From: Deltaproteobacteria bacterium
GTDB lineage: Bacteria > Desulfobacterota > GWC2-55-46 > DRQE01
DNA: 11,178 bases
Reading direction: 5' to 3'
Assembly (NCBI GenBank): GCA_030631875.1
Contig: DAOVKH010000036.1
Coordinates: 1 to 11,178 of the forward strand
Position 1 is the first letter of the stretch, and each line of letters begins with the position of its first letter. This document shows, piece after piece, positions 1 through 6,376 of the stretch. Both the position numbers and the translations under genes were made by a program. Below the pieces are notes generated by a model. That model had not been told where the DNA came from. It saw only the letters and a program-made list of their open reading frames with translations, and did no database searches.

Positions 1-924
1 AACCTCTTAACGGCCGTTTTATTCTTCTACGTCAACACGCCCGACGATATGGCAAAGGCCATGCTCGGAGAGAAGAACCTTACACCCGAACTCGTCGAGA
101 GCTGGAAGGTAGAGCACGGCTACGACCTGCCGCTCATAATAAATACCGACGAAACGGGCATATCGACGCTGACGCAAACGATATTCTTTCAACGCTCTAT
201 GCCGCTTCTCTGGCTCGACTTCGGACGCTCCGATAGGAACAACGTAGATATCGGCAGTGAAATACGTACGCGCATGTGGCCAAGCTTTGCCATAGCCCTG
301 CCGACCATGATAGTCGCAGTACTTCTAAACCTCCTGCTGGCCATGCTCGCGGCATTTATGCGCGCCACATATATAGACGTATGGGGTGTGGTCATATGCG
401 TTGCCATGATGAGCATCTCGACCCTCTTTTATATAATCGGAGGTCAGTACATCTTCGGCAAACTCTTAATGCTCATGCCGGTATCGGGCTACGATACAGG
501 CCTCCACTCGATAAAGTTTCTTATACTCCCTGTAATCATCGCGATAGTCGGCTCAATCGGCGGCGGCGTAAGGTTCTACCGAACGGTATTCTTGGAAGAG
601 CTTGGCAAGGACTACGTGCGCACGGCACGCGCAAAGGGCTTGAGTGAAACGAGCGTACTCTTTAAGCACACACTTAAGAATGCCATGATACCTATCCTTA
701 CGAATGTCGTAATCTCCATCCCATTCTTATTTTACGGAAGCCTCCTCTTGGAGAGCTTCTTCGCCATACCGGGGCTTGGCAGTTTCACTATAGATGCCAT
801 CTTAGCGCAAGACTTTGCCATCGTAAGGTCGATGGTATACCTAGGCTCAATACTTTATATCATAGGGCTAATATTAACGGACATAAGCTACACGCTCGTA
901 GATCCGAGAGTACGCCTTGATTAA
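1..924 (+). CDS. OppB/YejB-like ABC transporter permease, 5' truncated
   Basis: Inner-membrane permease of a peptide/nickel (Opp/Dpp/Yej) ABC importer. The reading frame is open from base 1, so the first visible residues (NLLTAVLFFYVN) are the end of the first membrane helix and the true start lies outside the window; the ATG at 49 is internal. A periplasmic stretch follows with the family-like GYDLPL and LDFGRS segments, separated by more residues than in a typical OppB. Hydrophobic helices cover roughly visible residues 95-118, 126-148, 170-187, 227-249 and 276-297. The ATPase-coupling EAA loop is at about 198-213 (EELGKDYVRTARAKGL). The C-terminal SYTLVDPRVRLD is typical of OppB. The gene is followed after 12 bases by the partner permease. 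Substrate is not determined; the family is clear from sequence, the peptide specificity is inference. Confidence 0.93.
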   Translation, partial: NLLTAVLFFYVNTPDDMAKAMLGEKNLTPELVESWKVEHGYDLPLIINTDETGISTLTQTIFFQRSMPLLWLDFGRSDRNNVDIGSEIRTRMWPSFAIALPTMIVAVLLNLLLAMLAAFMRATYIDVWGVVICVAMMSISTLFYIIGGQYIFGKLLMLMPVSGYDTGLHSIKFLILPVIIAIVGSIGGGVRFYRTVFLEELGKDYVRTARAKGLSETSVLFKHTLKNAMIPILTNVVISIPFLFYGSLLLESFFAIPGLGSFTIDAILAQDFAIVRSMVYLGSILYIIGLILTDISYTLVDPRVRLD

Positions 925-936
925 TAGAGAGACCAT

Positions 937-2130
937 ATGCCGGTAATACTCGCAACAGACATAATCGTATACCTCGTATTCGCCTTCATAGGTTTTATAT
1001 TTTGGAGTGCGTGCGCAAGGGACGGCTACGCGCGCCAAGTATGGACGCACATAAGAGGAAACCGTCTGGCAATAATCTCGGCCTTGATACTCGCCGCTTA
1101 CGCAGGAGTAGCCCTTAGCGACAGCATACGCTGGAGAGACTCCGTAATGCTCTATAATGGAAAGGTAGCAGTAAGCCCTGAGAATAAGACCATCTACAGC
1201 TCCGAGGCTCTGAGCATCCTCGACCGCGTATTCCATAAGGCGCGCGCCAATACAGAGAAGACATTCTCTGCCCCCATGGCAGATAAGCTCTATGTAAAAG
1301 AAACCATAGAACTCGAAGACGGAACGACCATTAGAGATTACGCCGCGCTTAAGTACCCGAGTACGCACCTGCTCGGCACAGACAAGGTCGGCGGCGACGT
1401 ATTCTTCTCCGCCATGAAGGGCGTTCGCACAGGGGTCGTCATCGGCACCGGCACGACACTCGTCGTCATCCCCTTTGCCATAATCTTCGGCGTTATGGCA
1501 GGATACTTCGGCGGGCGCATAGACGACTTAATCCAATACGTCTACACGACACTCGCCTCCATCCCCGGCATACTTCTGATAGTATCCTTCATGCTCATAT
1601 TCGGCAGCCACGGTTATCAGGGCGGCCTTATAACCGACGCAAACTTAATGCTCGGCGTATTCGTGCCGAGCGACCGACTCTTCTGGCTATGCCTGATAAT
1701 GGGCATTACGTCATGGACAGACCTCTGTAGAATAATCAGAGGCGAGACACTCAAGCTCCGAGAGCTTGAGTACGTACAAGCCGCGCGCGCATTTGCCGTA
1801 CCGCGCGTACTTATCATGGTGCGCCACATCGTGCCGAACATAATGCACTTGGTCCTCATAACGATGGTGCTTCAATTCAGCGGCCTCGTATTGGCCGAAG
1901 CCGTACTTAGCTACATAGGCATCGGCGTTGGGCCTGAGGCAGGGAGCTGGGGTAATATGATAAATACCGCGCGTCTGGAGTTGGCCAGAGACCCGGTCGT
2001 TTGGTGGAGCCTCCTCGGTGCGTTTGCCTTCATGTTTGCGCTCGTTCTTCCGGCCAATATATTTGGCGATGCCGTGCGCGACGCCCTCGACCCCAAGGTA
2101 AATACTAAGACAAAGTCCGGGGGAGATTAA
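937..2130 (+). CDS. OppC/YejE-like ABC transporter permease with extra N-terminal helix
   Basis: Second inner-membrane permease of the same importer, 397 aa, longer than a usual OppC (about 300). The family hallmark HLLGTDKVGGDVFFSAMKGV is at 144-163; it reads VGGD where the usual form is LGRD. The EAA coupling loop is at about 270-290 (ETLKLRELEYVQAARAFAVP), and GSWGNMI and the C-terminal DALDPK end are also typical. The canonical first helix appears to be residues 44-61, preceded by NRLA. An additional hydrophobic helix lies before it at 8-25. The loop between the first canonical helix and the GTD motif (62-143, about 80 residues) is long. The Shine-Dalgarno before the ATG is weak (GAGAG), so translation may depend on coupling to the upstream gene. 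It ends 3 bases before the ATPase gene. Confidence 0.92.
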   Translation: MPVILATDIIVYLVFAFIGFIFWSACARDGYARQVWTHIRGNRLAIISALILAAYAGVALSDSIRWRDSVMLYNGKVAVSPENKTIYSSEALSILDRVFHKARANTEKTFSAPMADKLYVKETIELEDGTTIRDYAALKYPSTHLLGTDKVGGDVFFSAMKGVRTGVVIGTGTTLVVIPFAIIFGVMAGYFGGRIDDLIQYVYTTLASIPGILLIVSFMLIFGSHGYQGGLITDANLMLGVFVPSDRLFWLCLIMGITSWTDLCRIIRGETLKLRELEYVQAARAFAVPRVLIMVRHIVPNIMHLVLITMVLQFSGLVLAEAVLSYIGIGVGPEAGSWGNMINTARLELARDPVVWWSLLGAFAFMFALVLPANIFGDAVRDALDPKVNTKTKSGGD

Positions 2131-2133
2131 GCG

Positions 2134-3987
2134 ATGGCACCCATCATAGAGGTAAAGAACCTTCGCACATACTTTAATACCCCAAAGGGTACTGCGCGCG
2201 CCGTGGACGGCGTAAGTTTTAATATAGACGCGGGCGAGACCTTGGCACTCGTCGGTGAATCAGGGTGCGGCAAATCAATGACAGCACTCTCGCTCATCCA
2301 ACTCGTTCCCGAACCAAACGGCTTCATAGCCGAAGGCGAGATACTACTGGACGGCCTTGATATCACACGCCTTCCTGAATACGAGAAACGAAGAATTCGC
2401 GGTAATGATATAGCGATGATATTCCAAGAACCCATGACATCACTGAATCCGGTTCTCACGATAGGCTCTCAGATAATAGAGACTATACGCCTCCACCAAG
2501 GTCTCTCACAGAAGGCCGCACGCGCTCATGCCATAGAGATGCTCGACCGCATGAAGCTCCCATCGCCAAAGACACTTATAGACGAATACCCGCACCGCTT
2601 ATCGGGCGGTATGCGCCAACGCATAATGATAGCAATGGCACTCGCCTGCAAACCAAAACTACTCATAGCCGATGAGCCTACGACGGCACTCGACGTTACT
2701 ATCCAAAGAGAGATACTGACACTCATAAAAGAACTCAAAGAAGAGCTCGGCACGGCCGTCCTCCTGATTACCCATAACCTTGCACTCGTCTCTGGAAACG
2801 CAGACAAGGTCGGCGTTATGTACGGCGGCAAGATAGTCGAGTCGGCCTCTGCAAAGGATATATTCAAGAACCCCTTACACCCTTACACAAAGAGCCTGCT
2901 TCATTCACTACCTTCCATCACCAATCGCAATGAAGGCCTTGAGACGATAGAGGGCACTGTGCCTGAGCCTACAAATTTTCCAAAGGGTTGTCGCTTTGCC
3001 AAGAGATGTTCGAGCGAGATGGAGGGGTGCAGTAGATTGGAGCCAACCTTAACGGCAGAGAATAAAGAAGACCATCTCGTTAGTTGTCATCTATTCGACC
3101 CGGAGTTTATGAGTGAATCGCGCGCGCGGCCTGCGGGAAAGATGCGCGAGCCTGTAATGGATTTTTCACGAGTAGATGATTCAGACGCAGCCACCCGCCC
3201 ACTTGTATTGGAGGTCAAGGGGCTTAAGGTTCACTATCCTATTAAAAAGGGAATATTCAAGAAGACCGTCGGGCATGTAAGGGCGGTAGACGGCATAGAC
3301 ATTTCAATAGAGAGAGGCTCAACGCTGGCACTCGTCGGAGAATCAGGGTGCGGTAAAACGACGACCGGCAAAGCAATTATGCAATTGATAGACGCGACCG
3401 AAGGGAGTGTCCTTCTAAAGGGCAAGGAACTAACGACACTAAATACCGAAGATATGAGGCCTATGAGAGAGCTTATGCAGATAATCTTTCAAGACCCTTA
3501 CTCCTCGCTAAACCCGCGTATTAAAGTCGGCGGTATAATAGAAGAGGGGCTTAAGAGCCTTAAACCCGACCTCAACGATAAAGAGCGCAAAGACAAGGTC
3601 TCCGAGGTTCTAAGGATGGTCGGGTTAAGCTCGGATATGAGTAACCGATATCCGCATGAGTTCTCAGGAGGACAACGAAGTAGAATTGGTATAGCAAGGG
3701 TGCTCGTCGTAGAGCCTGAGCTTATAATATGCGACGAGGCAACGAGTGCTCTGGACGTATCGGTTCAGGCGCAAATACTGAACCTATTACGTTCCGTGCA
3801 GATTGAGTTTGGCCTATCTTATCTCTTTATAACGCACGACCTCGGTATCGTCGAGTATATGGCAGATAAAGTCGCCGTCATGTATGAAGGAAAGGTAATC
3901 GAATACGGTAGGACAGAAGAAGTACTCGGCAGACCCAAAGAAGAGTACACCAAAAAGCTACTGCAAGCCGTTCCGACTATAGATTAA
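2134..3987 (+). CDS. Fused dual-domain ABC transporter ATPase (DppD-DppF / YejF type)
   Basis: Cytoplasmic ATPase that powers the importer, 617 aa with two nucleotide-binding domains in one chain. Domain 1: Walker A GESGCGKS 41-48, Q-loop Q98, signature LSGGM 156-160, Walker B ending D180-E181, H-loop H214. Its oligo-HPY tail (NPLHPYTKSLL, 246-256) is followed by cysteines at 286, 292, 299 and 318. A linker covers about 321-357. Domain 2: Walker A GESGCGKTT 402-410, Q453, signature FSGGQ 510-514, Walker B ending D534-E535, H568. Both active sites look intact. The second tail is short and reads RPKEEYTKKLL, without the HPY triplet. The ATG is preceded by GGGGGAG with about 8 bases of spacing, lying inside the end of the permease gene. 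The fusion resembles YejF and GsiA more than separate DppD/DppF. Substrate is unknown. Confidence 0.95.
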   Translation: MAPIIEVKNLRTYFNTPKGTARAVDGVSFNIDAGETLALVGESGCGKSMTALSLIQLVPEPNGFIAEGEILLDGLDITRLPEYEKRRIRGNDIAMIFQEPMTSLNPVLTIGSQIIETIRLHQGLSQKAARAHAIEMLDRMKLPSPKTLIDEYPHRLSGGMRQRIMIAMALACKPKLLIADEPTTALDVTIQREILTLIKELKEELGTAVLLITHNLALVSGNADKVGVMYGGKIVESASAKDIFKNPLHPYTKSLLHSLPSITNRNEGLETIEGTVPEPTNFPKGCRFAKRCSSEMEGCSRLEPTLTAENKEDHLVSCHLFDPEFMSESRARPAGKMREPVMDFSRVDDSDAATRPLVLEVKGLKVHYPIKKGIFKKTVGHVRAVDGIDISIERGSTLALVGESGCGKTTTGKAIMQLIDATEGSVLLKGKELTTLNTEDMRPMRELMQIIFQDPYSSLNPRIKVGGIIEEGLKSLKPDLNDKERKDKVSEVLRMVGLSSDMSNRYPHEFSGGQRSRIGIARVLVVEPELIICDEATSALDVSVQAQILNLLRSVQIEFGLSYLFITHDLGIVEYMADKVAVMYEGKVIEYGRTEEVLGRPKEEYTKKLLQAVPTID

Positions 3988-3990
3988 AAG

Positions 3991-4020
3991 ACCCTTCTGT
4001 GGCAGTAACGACAGAAGGGT
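3991..4020. terminator. Convergent intergenic hairpin, likely shared terminator
   Basis: A perfect 10-bp inverted repeat (ACCCTTCTGT / ACAGAAGGGT) with a 10-base loop lies between the convergent ATPase and DUF302 genes. On the minus strand the stem is followed by CTTTTAATCT, a modest T-tract, so it best fits termination of the DUF302 transcript. On the plus strand the stem follows AAAAG but has no T-run after it, so termination of the importer operon there is less certain. Confidence 0.7.
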
Positions 4021-4045
4021 TCAGATAGAAAGGACTCTGTACTTC

Positions 4046-4441
4046 TTACACTCTCTCCAAGATACGTTCGAGTTTTTCCTTAACCTCTTTGGCTATGGGT
4101 TCTATAGCCTTATTACCGGTGACCTCTAAGGCCACGGTCGGATCCATCGCCGATACGGTAACACCACCTTCGTCATTGTCATATACTATGACATTGCACG
4201 GAAGGAGTATCCCTATCTCGACCTCTGTAGAAAGAGCCATGTGGGCATAGGTAGGATTACAGGCTCCAAGGATTATGTAATTGCGAAAGTCCTTATCGAG
4301 TTTTTTCTTAAGCGTTGCCTTTACGTCTATCTCTGTTAAGACACCAAAGCCCTCGGTAGGGAGAGCCTCCCTCACCCTCAGAACGACTTCATCGTATGGA
4401 GCGTCAAACTTCTTACTTATAGCGTACTTTTTTATCTTCAT
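4046..4441 (-). CDS. DUF302 domain protein
   Basis: Small soluble protein of 131 aa covering a single DUF302 domain; no signal peptide or membrane helix is visible. Family-like features are the central LGACNP block (59-63, C61), the IGILLPCNVIVY strand (76-87, C82) and the following GGVTVSAMDP. The C-terminal part (110-131) is a charged helix. The biochemical role of DUF302 proteins is not established, so no function is assigned. The two cysteines could bind a ligand or metal, which is inference. The gene sits alone between two terminator-like hairpins and has a very strong ribosome binding site, so it is probably monocistronic and well translated. It is convergent to the importer operon, and nothing in the context links it to either neighbouring pathway. 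Confidence 0.88.
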   Translation of the reverse strand: MKIKKYAISKKFDAPYDEVVLRVREALPTEGFGVLTEIDVKATLKKKLDKDFRNYIILGACNPTYAHMALSTEVEIGILLPCNVIVYDNDEGGVTVSAMDPTVALEVTGNKAIEPIAKEVKEKLERILERV

Positions 4442-4450
4442 TTCTATGGC

Positions 4451-4461
4451 TCACCTCCTTT
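4451..4461 (-). promoter_or_regulatory. Near-perfect Shine-Dalgarno of the DUF302 gene
   Basis: On the minus strand AAAGGAGGTGA ends 9 bases before the ATG at 4441. It matches the anti-Shine-Dalgarno end of 16S rRNA over about ten consecutive bases, far better than the other sites in the window. It fixes the start codon and suggests strong translation. Confidence 0.85.
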
Positions 4462-4482
4462 TGAATTCACATCTCTAAGAAA

Positions 4483-4510
4483 AGTGTAGCGGAGATTCAA
4501 GATAACGCAA
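4483..4510 (-). promoter_or_regulatory. Weak candidate promoter for the DUF302 gene
   Basis: On the minus strand TTGCGT and TACACT are separated by 16 bases, just after the upstream terminator and about 40 bases before the start codon. They match the sigma70 consensus only 3/6 and 4/6, so position supports the call more than sequence does. Confidence 0.3.
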
Positions 4511-4529
4511 TCCTCTTCTCCTAATAAAC

Positions 4530-4587
4530 AAAAAAATACCGCCCCCGCACTATCCCTACTCTTCAGAGAAAGGGTGCGGCCGACGGC
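4530..4587 (-). terminator. rpoZ: Intrinsic terminator of the LPS-yicC-gmk-rpoZ operon
   Basis: Downstream of rpoZ, read on the minus strand, CCGCAC (4579-4574) pairs with GTGCGG (4550-4545). Inside it CCTTTCTCT pairs with AGAGTAGGG, with one T-T mismatch, a G-T wobble, a three-base bulge and a very short loop. A further CCG/CGG pair can extend the base. A run of seven T (A at 4530-4536 on the plus strand) follows. This is a textbook rho-independent terminator, and it marks the end of the long operon. Confidence 0.87.
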
Positions 4588-4608
4588 TAATTATAGAATT
4601 AATCGTAC

Positions 4609-4815
4609 TTACTTCTTACTTTTCTTTTCTTCTTTGGCTACCTTAACCTTACCTGCGGCAACCTCTCTTAGGGCTTGAACAACGACCCTGTTCTCTGACT
4701 CAACGAGAGGGCGCGAGCCTCTGATGAGTTGCCTTGCTCTCTCGGCAACTATATGCACGAGCGAAAACCTGCTCGGAACCTGCTTCAATGAATCTTCTAT
4801 CGTAATCCTTGCCAT
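4609..4815 (-). CDS. rpoZ: RNA polymerase omega subunit
   Basis: Small subunit of RNA polymerase, 68 aa, which helps assemble and stabilise the beta-prime subunit. The N-terminal MARITIEDSLKQVPSRFSLV, the following AxxRARQL and the ENRVVVQALREVAAGKV block (42-56) are characteristic of omega. The tail is a Lys-rich run ending KKSKK. Length is at the short end of the usual range. The ATG is preceded by GGAGG (4825-4829) with 9 bases of spacing. It is the last gene of the operon: 51 bases follow gmk and an intrinsic terminator lies downstream. The order yicC-gmk-rpoZ is common in proteobacteria. A sigma70-like promoter at the end of gmk may give it separate expression. Confidence 0.95.
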   Translation of the reverse strand: MARITIEDSLKQVPSRFSLVHIVAERARQLIRGSRPLVESENRVVVQALREVAAGKVKVAKEEKKSKK

Positions 4816-4849
4816 TCGGTATAACCTCCGGATATTAAAATTAAGTGAT

Positions 4850-4877
4850 AGTATAACAGATAACCGCTAAATATCAA
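4850..4877 (-). promoter_or_regulatory. rpoZ: Candidate sigma70 promoter for rpoZ
   Basis: On the minus strand TTGATA (4877-4872) and TATACT (4855-4850) are separated by 16 bases, each matching the consensus at 5 of 6 positions. The -35 box lies in the last codons of gmk. The predicted start would be near 4843, giving a leader of about 28 bases that includes the GGAGG ribosome binding site. It is a sequence match only. Confidence 0.6.
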
Positions 4878-5490
4878 AGCTCTCTTTTGCTCTACTCCAC
4901 ATGGCCTTAAGGCTCGTCCTCTCGGCTGTAACTACGGCAAAGAGCCTCTCCATCGAGTCCTCTAAGTCCTCGTTTATGATGATATAATCGTATGCGCCGA
5001 CCTCTTTTATCTCCAATAGAGCCGTCTTCAGGCGAGCCTCTATGAACTCGTCGTCTATATCGCCGCGCCCCTTGAGGCGTTCTCTGCACTCCTCTATGCT
5101 CGGAGGCAATACGAATATATATACGCAACTCTCCTTTAAGGACTTTGCCAGCTGAGCCGCACCCTGAACGTCTATATCAAGAAGCACGTCTATGCCACGC
5201 TTACATAGGCCAAGAACATCTTCCCTGGAGGTTCCGTAGCGCTTACTATGTACGCCGGCATATTCAAGGAACTCACCGGCCTCGACCATACGGTCGAATT
5301 CAGCGTCGTCTATAAAGCGATACTCCACGCCATTGGTCTCCCCCTGACGAGGCAACCTTGTAGTATATGATATGGAGAATTCAATCCCGTCGAAGCTCTC
5401 CACCACACGCTTAGCGAGAGTACTCTTGCCTGCCCCGCTCGGCCCGGATACGACAAAGAGACTTCCCTCTCTATTAGCTTTATCACTCAA
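4867..5490 (-). CDS. gmk: Guanylate kinase
   Basis: Cytoplasmic enzyme, ATP + GMP to ADP + GDP, essential for guanine nucleotide supply; 207 aa, the normal length. Visible motifs are the P-loop GPSGAGKST at 16-24, the GMP-binding SYTTRLPRQGE (41-51) and GVEYRFID (54-61), YAGVHSKRYGTS (77-88), the Walker-B-like VLLDIDVQGA (102-111) and the lid region RLKGRG (138-143). The start is TTG at 5490. It is preceded by AGGTG at 5502-5498 with 7 bases of spacing, and no ATG gives a better N-terminus before the P-loop. The gene overlaps the end of yicC by 8 bases, so its translation is probably coupled. Confidence 0.96.
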   Translation of the reverse strand: MSDKANREGSLFVVSGPSGAGKSTLAKRVVESFDGIEFSISYTTRLPRQGETNGVEYRFIDDAEFDRMVEAGEFLEYAGVHSKRYGTSREDVLGLCKRGIDVLLDIDVQGAAQLAKSLKESCVYIFVLPPSIEECRERLKGRGDIDDEFIEARLKTALLEIKEVGAYDYIIINEDLEDSMERLFAVVTAERTSLKAMWSRAKESFDI

Positions 5491-6376
5491 TATTCTGCAC
5501 CTGTTCGCGAACCTTTTCGAGCTCGCCCTTTATCTCAACTACGACACGCGTCAGATCCACGTCTATCGACTTTGAGCCGATTGTATTTGCCTCACGAAGT
5601 ATCTCCTGGCATAGAAAGTCAAGACGCCTTCCGATGGGTTCATCCATACCTAAGTAACGGCGCATCTGCTCTAAGTGACTGCGAAGCCTGACCGTCTCTT
5701 CATCTACGGCCGTCTTATCTGCGAGTATCGCCACCTCGGTGACAAGGCGCGCTTCATCGACACGTTCAATTAACCTCTCTATCTCTTCACTTAAGCGTTC
5801 CTTATAGCGCAGAGCCGCCTCCGGAGCGCGCGCTTCAATATTTAGAAGATACTCTTCTATCACCGCACACCTGTCGAGGATATCGACCTTTAAGGTCTCT
5901 CCCTCGGCCTCCCGCATCTTACGCAGTGCGGCCGTTGCTTCGATGAGGCCTCCTTCAAAGCACCGCCAATCGGCCTCGCTATCCGTCTCTTCGTCTTCCT
6001 TCTCAACGGTAAAGATATCTTTAAGCCTCACGATGTCGGATACGGTAAGCTCACCTGAGAGGCCAAGCTCTTCTTTAACGGACTCTGCCGCCGCCTTATA
6101 TTGCTCGGCAAGGGGCATATTAACTTTCACCTCTGAGCCATTGTTTTCCTTATCAGTTGAAGCCTCCGACCTTACCACCAGCGTAAAAGCACCACGCGCG
6201 AAGTTATCTTTAAATAACTTCCGCAACTGAAGCTCAAAAGGAAAGAAACGCTCCGGGGTTCTAATCTTAAGATCAAGGCCGCGATGGTTCAAGGATTTGA
6301 CCTCGACCACATAGTCGCGCCCTCCAAGCGTAAAGCCACCCACACCAAAGCCCGTCATTGATTTAACGACTCCCAT
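5483..6376 (-). CDS. yicC: YicC/YloC-family endoribonuclease
   Basis: 297 aa, full length for the family. The N-terminal MGVVKSMTGFG (1-11) followed by VEVKSLNHRGLDLKIR is the YicC N-terminal signature. The C-terminal block at about 252-297 (LDFLCQEILREANTIGSKS, then a charged helix ending EKVREQVQNIE) is the matching DUF1732 signature. A charged, coiled-coil-prone middle lies between them. Family members in E. coli and Bacillus have been reported to cleave RNA, and YicC has been linked to small RNA turnover; the activity here is inferred. The ATG overlaps the hldA stop (TAATG) and is preceded by AGAGG with 8 bases of spacing. It overlaps gmk by 8 bases at its end. The remA/DUF370 gene that often lies between yicC and gmk in other phyla is absent. 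Confidence 0.93.
   Translation of the reverse strand: MGVVKSMTGFGVGGFTLGGRDYVVEVKSLNHRGLDLKIRTPERFFPFELQLRKLFKDNFARGAFTLVVRSEASTDKENNGSEVKVNMPLAEQYKAAAESVKEELGLSGELTVSDIVRLKDIFTVEKEDEETDSEADWRCFEGGLIEATAALRKMREAEGETLKVDILDRCAVIEEYLLNIEARAPEAALRYKERLSEEIERLIERVDEARLVTEVAILADKTAVDEETVRLRSHLEQMRRYLGMDEPIGRRLDFLCQEILREANTIGSKSIDVDLTRVVVEIKGELEKVREQVQNIE
5498..5502 (-). promoter_or_regulatory. gmk: Ribosome binding site deciding the TTG start of gmk
   Basis: AGGTG on the minus strand, 7 bases before TTG at 5490, inside the end of the yicC coding region. It supports the non-ATG start. Confidence 0.6.

Noticed and set aside
49..51. ATG at 49 as start of the OppB-like gene
   Set aside because: The frame is open to base 1 and the upstream residues encode the end of the family's first helix.
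874..1368. Long minus-strand open frame (164 aa) across the OppB/OppC junction
   Set aside because: It lies opposite the conserved permease genes, has no family motif and an atypical Cys/Tyr-rich composition; it is a shadow frame.
4281..4478. 65-aa plus-strand frame opposite DUF302
   Set aside because: It is the complement of the DUF302 N-terminus; the hydrophobic look comes from Lys-rich codons read backwards.
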